Shown one piece after another: positions 60,366-64,000 of a DNA stretch of 64,000 bases. The stretch covers positions 372,001-436,000 of the forward strand of contig JAXLUM010000002.1 in assembly GCA_046329515.1 (NCBI GenBank), written 5' to 3'. The number at the start of each line of letters is the position of its first letter. The first letter of the stretch is position 1. This DNA is from Bog-950 sp046329515. GTDB taxonomy: Bacteria > Bacteroidota > Bacteroidia > Chitinophagales > LD1. The notes beneath the pieces are model-generated. The model was not told the origin of the DNA and made no database searches. It saw only the letters and a list, made by a program, of their open reading frames with translations. A program made the position numbers and the translations under genes.

Positions 60366-61091
60366 ATGAAATTCGGCATTGTTGTTTTCCCCGGCTCTAA
60401 TTGCGATAAGGATATGTTTCATGTGGTTACCAACGTATTGGGTTGCGAAGCCCGTTATGTTTGGCATAAAGAAACCGACCTGAGCGATTTTACTACCGAA
60501 GACTGCATTATACTGCCCGGCGGTTTTAGTTACGGCGACTACCTGCGCACAGGGGCAATTGCACGCTTTTCGCCCGTAATGGAAAGTGTTATACAGTTTG
60601 CCAATAGCGGCGGTAAAGTATTTGGCGTTTGCAACGGCTTCCAGATTTTGTGTGAAAGCCACCTGTTACCCGGCGCCCTTTTGCGTAACGACAACATGAA
60701 ATACGTTTGCAAAAATATTTACCTGCAGCCGCAAACCACCAAAACGCTGCTTACCTGCAAAATTGATGCAGATGCCGTTTTAAAAGTGCCTATTGCCCAC
60801 GGCGATGGCCGCTATTATGCCGATTATGAAACGCTAAAAGGTCTTTACGAAAACGACCAGATACTGTTTAAATACTGCGATGAGAACGGTGATGTGAACG
60901 AGGAAGCCAACCCAAATGGCTCAGTAGATAACATTGCCGGTATTTGCAACAAAAACAAAAATGTATTTGGTATGATGCCTCACCCTGAGCGTGCTTCGGA
61001 AATTGCTTTAGGAAACAAGGATGGCAAAATATTGTTTGAATCGCTTATCAGCAAAGTGTTAGAAATGACCGTGCTGTATTCACAAGTATAA
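60366..61091 (+). CDS. purQ: Phosphoribosylformylglycinamidine synthase, PurQ subunit
   Basis: 241 residues, class I glutamine amidotransferase fold: PGGFSYGDYLR, nucleophile Cys89 in GVCNGFQIL, and His206/Glu208 in MMPHPERA. It supplies ammonia from glutamine for the fourth step of purine synthesis with PurL and PurS, which are not in the window. In some bacteria PurQ is fused to PurL; here it is a separate gene. A strong terminator follows. Confidence 0.95.
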   Translation: MKFGIVVFPGSNCDKDMFHVVTNVLGCEARYVWHKETDLSDFTTEDCIILPGGFSYGDYLRTGAIARFSPVMESVIQFANSGGKVFGVCNGFQILCESHLLPGALLRNDNMKYVCKNIYLQPQTTKTLLTCKIDADAVLKVPIAHGDGRYYADYETLKGLYENDQILFKYCDENGDVNEEANPNGSVDNIAGICNKNKNVFGMMPHPERASEIALGNKDGKILFESLISKVLEMTVLYSQV

Positions 61092-61110
61092 TCTGTTCAA
61101 CTTATAGAAA

Positions 61111-61134
61111 AAGGCAAAGCACCCGCTTTGCCTT
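61111..61134 (+). terminator. Strong intrinsic terminator
   Basis: AAGGCAAAGC-ACCC-GCTTTGCCTT then TTTTAT, extended by flanking A/T; after purQ. Confidence 0.93.
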
Positions 61135-61156
61135 TTTTATTTATCTTAACTTCAAT

Positions 61157-61639
61157 ATGTCTCCATCAGCACGTAATAGTTTAATAGAATCTTACGGCAA
61201 TGCTTACAACGTGCTTATAGAAGCGCTAAAAGAATTTCCGAAGGAAATGTGGCAATGGAAACCCGCACCCGAAAAATGGAGCATTCACGAAGTAATTATT
61301 CATATTACTGATAGTGAGGCAAACAGCTATGTGCGCTGCAGACGCCTGGCTGCCGAGCCTGGCAGTGGTGTTTACGGCTACGATGAAAATGCATGGGCCC
61401 GCAATCTGAATTACCACAACATGAGTACCGATGAATACCTGGAGTTATTTCGGTGGTTGAGAAAACTATCACACGACCTTATTAAAGGCTTACCTGAAGA
61501 AAGCTGGCAAAACAACTGGGTCAACCATTCTGAAAACGGTAAGGTAACCTTTGAGCAATGGCTGGTAACCTACGAGGAGCATATTCCCGTTCATATTCGC
61601 CAAATGAAGCGCAATTACGAAGCCTGGAAAAATCAATAA
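61157..61639 (+). CDS. DinB-fold protein
   Basis: 160 residues, four-helix bundle with the DinB metal ligands: His49 in EVIIHITDSE and the two His of EEHIPVHIRQM. Begins MSPSARNSLIESYGNAYNVL. DinB proteins include thiol-dependent metal enzymes; the reaction here cannot be assigned. Two bases separate its stop from the next ATG, so co-translation is likely. Confidence 0.88.
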   Translation: MSPSARNSLIESYGNAYNVLIEALKEFPKEMWQWKPAPEKWSIHEVIIHITDSEANSYVRCRRLAAEPGSGVYGYDENAWARNLNYHNMSTDEYLELFRWLRKLSHDLIKGLPEESWQNNWVNHSENGKVTFEQWLVTYEEHIPVHIRQMKRNYEAWKNQ

Positions 61640-61641
61640 GC

Positions 61642-62274
61642 ATGAGAGAAACGCTCCTGTTCAAAATTCTGCTTTACACGCATATTACGTCAGGCATGGT
61701 TTCCTTAGTTAGCGGCGTATTCCCAATGGTACTGGAGAAAGGCGGAAAAATTCACCGTAGGGCAGGTTTAGTATTTGTAATTGCTATGAACCTTGTAGCG
61801 TTCTCCGCTTTCAGTATTTCAATTATTACCGATAATAAATTCCTGTTAGCCATTGCGGTGTTCAGCTTTTATATGAACTACATGGGCTATCGCGTGCTTA
61901 AAAACCGCTCTTACAAATTCGTTTGGTATGATTGGGCGGTTGTGGCAGGCTCGGCTATTGCTGTTGGTTATATGGTTAGCACTTTGCACCCGGTTCTATT
62001 GGTATTCGGTTTTATTCTGGGCTTTATGATTGTTCAGGATAGCTCTAAGCAACTGCAAGGCGAAGATGCTATAAAAGAAGCCCGGCGCGCCCGCGTACTG
62101 CAACATATAAGCCGTATGGTAGGTACTTACATTGCTACGGTTACGGCTTTTCTGGTAGTGAATGTAAAAAATGTTAACCCCGCATGGTTACCGTGGTTGC
62201 TGCCAACCTTTGTGGGCACGCCTTTCATCACCTATTGGAGTGTGAAATGGAGAAAGAAACTGGCAAAGGCTTAG
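61642..62274 (+). CDS. DUF2306-like membrane protein
   Basis: 210 residues from ATG 61642 (MRETLLFKILLYTHITSGMV); a longer open frame upstream overlaps the DinB gene and is rejected. Six or more membrane helices with THITSG and GGKIHRRAGLVFV near the N-terminus, which fits DUF2306-type integral proteins. His residues in those segments might bind a metal or haem, which is inference. It follows DinB by 2 bp. Confidence 0.7.
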   Translation: MRETLLFKILLYTHITSGMVSLVSGVFPMVLEKGGKIHRRAGLVFVIAMNLVAFSAFSISIITDNKFLLAIAVFSFYMNYMGYRVLKNRSYKFVWYDWAVVAGSAIAVGYMVSTLHPVLLVFGFILGFMIVQDSSKQLQGEDAIKEARRARVLQHISRMVGTYIATVTAFLVVNVKNVNPAWLPWLLPTFVGTPFITYWSVKWRKKLAKA

Positions 62275-62317
62275 TTTCGTTAGAAAGGTTAATCTTCTAT
62301 TTTCGTCTGATATAAAA

Positions 62318-62779
62318 ATGCATATGATGCGGATACTGCTTTTTTGCCTTGTTAGCTTAATTACCATTGGCAGCTCGGCCCAAACACCTAAACCCGTTAA
62401 ATGGGCTTACAGCGTTAAGGCCACCGGAAAAGGAACATATACCATAACCTTTACTGCTACTATGGAACCCAAGTGGCATACTTATTCGCAGTTTTTAGCG
62501 GAAGGCGGCCCAATACCAACCTCCGTTACTTTTGATAAAGAAAACAAAGACGTTACCGTTAATGGAAAGCCAACTGAAAGCGGGCCCAAAATGCACGATG
62601 GGTTTGACGCAATCTTTGGTATGAGCCTGAAGTATTATGAAGAAAAAATGGTGATTGAACAGCAGCTTACCGTAACAAAAGATACCAAGGTTAAAGTAAT
62701 GGTGGAAAGTATGGCCTGCGATGACCATCAGTGCCTGCCGCCGGAAACCACTACCTTTGAAATTGAATTAAAAAAGTAA
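62318..62779 (+). CDS. Free-standing DsbD alpha-domain protein
   Basis: 153 residues with a signal peptide (MRILLFCLVSLITIGSSAQ within the first 22). The mature part is the DsbD N-terminal alpha domain (PF11412-type): PVKWAYSVKATGKGTYTI, WHTYSQFLAEGGPIPTSVTF, and the redox pair Cys134/Cys139 in MACDDHQCLPPET. It probably shuttles electrons in the periplasm between DsbD and substrates. It is 33 bp upstream of dsbD, which carries the same domain; this is a duplication. Confidence 0.87.
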   Translation: MHMMRILLFCLVSLITIGSSAQTPKPVKWAYSVKATGKGTYTITFTATMEPKWHTYSQFLAEGGPIPTSVTFDKENKDVTVNGKPTESGPKMHDGFDAIFGMSLKYYEEKMVIEQQLTVTKDTKVKVMVESMACDDHQCLPPETTTFEIELKK

Positions 62780-62812
62780 CCGCATTTTATACCCTACACC
62801 CCTAAGCGCTTA

Positions 62813-64000
62813 ATGAAAAAGCTTGTTTCTATTGTTTTAGGTTTCACACTTCTTGCCCTGCTGGGTAATGCTCAGCCCGTTAAGCCGGTAAAATGGACAT
62901 GGAAAGCCGAGGTTATGGAACCCGGCATGTATAAGCTGATATTTAGTGCTACAATAGATGCCCCCTGGCATACCTACTCCTTATATATTGGCGATGGTGG
63001 GCCCGTACCTACAGCCGTGGTTTTTGATAAGAATAAAGATGTGGCGCTTAAAGGCAAGGCTATTGAAAGTGGCGCAAAAGTTTACGACGAGCACGACCCT
63101 GTATTTGATATGCGCCTGAAATGGTTCGAGAAATCGATGACCATTGAACAAAAGATTAAAGTAAAGCGCGACACCAAACTGACGGGCCACCTGGAATTTA
63201 TGGCCTGCAATGACAAAGAGTGCCTGCCGCCTGATTATGACCTTAGCTTTGAGTTTAACTTAAAGGGCGGTGGCTCAGTTGAAGTAGCCGGTGATACTGA
63301 CCTTGTAGAAGTGGGTAGCGTTAAGCCCGTTGATACGGCAGGTAACTTAAAAATTGATACTAACTCAAAAGCAAGTACTGCTATAACAGGCCCTTGCGAT
63401 TATGGCAAAAACGGTTTTGATGCCAACCACTACGGAACACCTTATAAAGACTGCGGCAAGCAAATTGAAACCGTAACCATATGGGATGCCATATTACAAG
63501 GTTTACTGTGGGGCCTTATTGCAGTGTTTATGCCTTGTGTGTTTCCAATGATTCCCCTTACGGTTAGCTTTTTTACCAAGCGTGCCGAAAGCAAAGCCAA
63601 AGGCATAATGGAATCTATGGCGTACGCTTTCTTCATCGTTCTTATTTACTTCTTGTTCTCTACTCCTTTTGTGTTCTTCGGTGCATCGCAGGATTCGCTG
63701 AATATTTTTGCCACAGACCCTTACCTGAACATCGGCTTCTTTGTGGTGTTCGTAGTATTTGCGTTCTCCTTCTTTGGCTTCTATGATATTTCGCTACCCA
63801 ACTTTATAGTTAACAGAACCGATTCTGCGTCCAACACCGGTGGTATTGTGGGTGTATTTTTTATGGCGCTTACGTTGGTGCTTATTTCATTTTCATGCAC
63901 AGGGCCTTTATTGGCTAACTTAATTGGCAATGCAGCTGCAGGTGCAGGGGGCAAAACTCGCCTTATGGTTGGGTTCACTTCTTTCGGTTTTGCTATGGCC
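62813..64000 (+). CDS. dsbD: Thiol:disulfide interchange protein DsbD, partial
   Basis: Runs off the right edge; 396 codons are visible and too long or unusual for simple ORF lists because the frame is open at the end. Signal peptide (MKKLVSIVLGFTLLALLGNA), an alpha domain (PVKWTWKAEVMEPGMYKLIF; Cys132/Cys137 in MACNDKECLPPDY), a linker, then the membrane beta domain with Cys242 in FMPCVFPMIPLTVSFF and Cys362 in SFSCTGPL. It moves electrons from cytoplasmic thioredoxin to the periplasm. The C-terminal thioredoxin-like gamma domain, if present, is outside the window. Confidence 0.93.
   Translation, partial: MKKLVSIVLGFTLLALLGNAQPVKPVKWTWKAEVMEPGMYKLIFSATIDAPWHTYSLYIGDGGPVPTAVVFDKNKDVALKGKAIESGAKVYDEHDPVFDMRLKWFEKSMTIEQKIKVKRDTKLTGHLEFMACNDKECLPPDYDLSFEFNLKGGGSVEVAGDTDLVEVGSVKPVDTAGNLKIDTNSKASTAITGPCDYGKNGFDANHYGTPYKDCGKQIETVTIWDAILQGLLWGLIAVFMPCVFPMIPLTVSFFTKRAESKAKGIMESMAYAFFIVLIYFLFSTPFVFFGASQDSLNIFATDPYLNIGFFVVFVVFAFSFFGFYDISLPNFIVNRTDSASNTGGIVGVFFMALTLVLISFSCTGPLLANLIGNAAAGAGGKTRLMVGFTSFGFAMA

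Overview
The window looks like a chromosomal segment of a Bacteroidota bacterium, probably from the Chitinophagia/Sphingobacteriia side, although the lineage cannot be fixed from sequence alone. The grounds are type IX secretion (T9SS) C-terminal sorting domains on two secreted proteins, reg_prop/Y_Y_Y sensor kinase architecture, promoters of the TTG-N19-TAnnTTTG type, A-rich leaders without Shine-Dalgarno sites, relaxed lipoboxes, DUF6427, and a fused isobutyryl-CoA mutase. No tRNA, rRNA, CRISPR array, transposase or phage gene was seen.

Layout. 0-3.5 kb: icmF, a fused B12-dependent mutase carrying in-frame G/C-run inserts, with a 60-bp tandem repeat running over its stop codon. 3.5-7.1 kb: an accessory block with a ParE-type toxin-antitoxin pair, a cluster of dispersed repeats with the relic of a second ParE toxin, an ImmA/IrrE metalloprotease with an unknown partner gene, and a DUF6602-like protein. 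7.1-16.1 kb: periplasmic, lipoprotein and TonB-like genes around a very structured intergenic region (9.5-9.72 kb), then an acyl-CoA dehydrogenase/SCP2 fusion, an amidase, an alpha/beta hydrolase, a Crp/Fnr regulator and a T9SS protein. 16.3-23.6 kb: an NlpC/P60-like lipoprotein, a GH5-like hydrolase, an HD phosphohydrolase, a metallo-beta-lactamase-fold lipoprotein, the first of three related helical proteins of unknown function, and a T9SS propeller protein. 23.6-28.2 kb: two paralogous class C beta-lactamase-fold hydrolases bracketing a cluster of very small genes with their own promoter, hairpins and terminators. 28.2-36 kb: a 1541-residue collagen-like surface protein and two more members of the helical family. 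36-43.2 kb: hemolysin III, metF, two small barrel-like proteins, then metH behind a SAM-I riboswitch. 43.3-48.9 kb: a propeller sensor histidine kinase, a secreted propeller fragment, a NarL-type response regulator and an N/Q/Y-rich membrane-anchored protein. 49-52.9 kb: MscS, a DUF4287 protein, a eukaryotic-type sphingolipid desaturase homologue, and a TIGR01777 epimerase. 53-64 kb: a peptide ABC transporter (binding protein and two permeases), DUF6427, purQ, a DinB-fold protein, and a DsbD gene preceded by a free copy of its N-terminal domain; DsbD runs off the right edge.

How genes work together. MetF supplies methyl-THF to MetH, which is under SAM feedback; IcmF and MetH both need cobalamin. 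The kinase, propeller protein, response regulator and N/Q-rich protein look like one signalling/envelope regulon, because three of them share the same promoter core and two share a duplicated 69-bp upstream block.

The best candidates for undescribed biology are the DEGS-like desaturase (50.65 kb), the covarying twin hairpins at 9.62-9.70 kb, the 33-residue gene at 24.98 kb, the leader/hairpin/49-residue gene at 25.56-25.87 kb, the duplicated promoter block with a G12 tract (46.5 and 48.1 kb), the ImmA/IrrE operon (4.9-7.1 kb), and the three-member helical family.
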